From positions 2,294,001-2,358,000 of the forward strand of contig NZ_CP014015.2 of NCBI RefSeq assembly GCF_001559075.2: a DNA stretch of 64,000 bases, read 5' to 3'. Made by a program: the position numbers and the translations under genes. How positions within the stretch are numbered: the stretch's first letter is position 1; the number at the start of each line of letters is the position of its first letter. Origin of the DNA: Citrobacter amalonaticus (GTDB lineage: Bacteria > Pseudomonadota > Gammaproteobacteria > Enterobacterales > Enterobacteriaceae). This document shows, one piece after another, positions 63,329-64,000 of the stretch. Below the pieces are notes generated by a model. That model did no database searches and was not told the DNA's origin. It saw only the letters and a list, made by a program, of their open reading frames with translations.

Positions 63329-64000
63329 TTAGAAATTCTCCCGCAAATTCAGGCCGCGATAGAGCGAGGCCACTTCATCGGCATAGCCGTTAAACAGTAG
63401 GGTGGGTTGCCGTTGGACATCCAGAATCCCGCCTGCGCCAATAAATCGTTCCGTTGCCTGCGACCAGCGCGGGTGATCAACATGCGGATTCACATTGGCG
63501 TAAAAGCCGTACTCATCGGCAGCAGCAAGATTCCAGGTGGTGGGTGGCCGTTCGCGAGTCAGTTTAATGCTGACGATCGATTTAATGCCTTTAAAGCCAT
63601 ATTTCCATGGCACCGTCAGGCGTACAGGCGCGCCGTTTTGCGGCGGTAATGCTTTACCGTATACGCCAACGGTCAGCAGCGTCAGGGGATGCATCGCCTC
63701 GTCCAGGCGCAGTCCTTCGACATAGGGATATTTCAATCCGCCGCCAATGAAGCGATCTTTTTGTCCCGGCATATCGTCCGGCGCATAAAGCGTCTCGAAC
63801 GCGACATATTTTGCATTGCTGGTGGGTTCGACGAGCGCCAGCAGCTTATGTAAAGGAAAGCCAATCCACGGCACCACCATCGACCAGGCTTCGACACAGC
63901 GCATTCGGTAAATCCGTTCCTCTAAAGGAAAGCGCGTGGTGAGCGCATCGTGATCCAGGGTTAATGGTTTGGCCACTTCACCACTGATTTTCAACGTCCA
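63329..64000 (-). CDS. msrP: MsrP, periplasmic methionine sulfoxide reductase catalytic subunit (3' part)
   Basis: Molybdopterin enzyme of the sulfite-oxidase family, exported by Tat in the full protein. The window holds the last 223 of about 334 residues; the N-terminus and signal peptide lie outside. The Mo-ligand Cys is in YRMRCVEAWSMVVPW. Pterin-binding segments GQKDRFIGGGLKYPYVEGL and WKYGFKGIKSIVSIKL are intact. Frame is open through the window edge (first residues WTLKISGEV). Confidence 0.95.
   Translation of the reverse strand, partial: WTLKISGEVAKPLTLDHDALTTRFPLEERIYRMRCVEAWSMVVPWIGFPLHKLLALVEPTSNAKYVAFETLYAPDDMPGQKDRFIGGGLKYPYVEGLRLDEAMHPLTLLTVGVYGKALPPQNGAPVRLTVPWKYGFKGIKSIVSIKLTRERPPTTWNLAAADEYGFYANVNPHVDHPRWSQATERFIGAGGILDVQRQPTLLFNGYADEVASLYRGLNLRENF

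Overview
This is core chromosome of a gammaproteobacterium in the Enterobacteriaceae. Gene content, gene order and protein sequences are close to the Escherichia/Salmonella/Citrobacter group. A Citrobacter-like genome is my best guess, because three features differ from what I remember of E. coli K-12: msrPQ sits beside accBC, the prepilin peptidase next to bfr is short, and the tRNA-Ile/tRNA-Ala spacer carries an enlarged hairpin. The 23S gene is about 2906 bp, so it shows no sign of the intervening sequences common in Salmonella. The species call is inference only.

Layout. 1-8156: the 5' part of yheS, the potassium-efflux pair kefG-kefB with yheV, slyD, an ERIC element, slyX, fkpA, and the yheO-tusDCB thiouridylation operon. 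8179-12739: the str operon (rpsL, rpsG, fusA, tufA). 12800-14083: bfd-bfr and a convergent short prepilin peptidase. 14255-28157: the S10, spc and alpha ribosomal-protein operons, including secY and rpoA, with their promoters, the S10 leader and the S4 pseudoknot. 28221-38511: yhdN, zntR, arfA, mscL, trkA, rsmB, fmt, def, dprA, smg, yrdD, tsaC, aroE, yrdB and yrdA. 38665-44549: a complete rrnD-type rRNA operon (16S, tRNA-Ile, tRNA-Ala, 23S, 5S, tRNA-Thr, second 5S) with P1/P2 promoters, boxA signals and terminators. 44557-48712: the amino-acid ABC transporter yhdWXYZ, preceded by a clear sigma-54 promoter and two NtrC-like sites. 49138-54954: yhdV, the RND pump acrEF and its divergent regulator acrS. 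54982-64000: yhdU, yhdJ, dusB-fis, prmA, panF-yhdT, accBC, and msrQ with the 3' part of msrP.

Functionally the window is mostly translation: ribosomal proteins, elongation factors, rRNA and tRNA genes, tRNA modification (TusBCD, TsaC, DusB), formylation and deformylation, rRNA and L11 methylation, and ribosome rescue (ArfA). Around this are ion homeostasis (KefGB, TrkA, MscL, ZntR, Bfr/Bfd), envelope and efflux functions (FkpA, AcrEF), and entry steps of fatty-acid, aromatic and CoA metabolism.

I found no insertion sequence, prophage, CRISPR array or unknown multigene system. The observations most worth checking are non-coding: the sigma-54/NtrC control region and repeated 11-15 bp motif upstream of yhdW, the 82-bp hairpin abutting the tRNA-Ile CCA end, the strong 23S-5S spacer hairpin, the ERIC element fused to the slyD stop codon, and hairpins in arfA and between fmt and rsmB.
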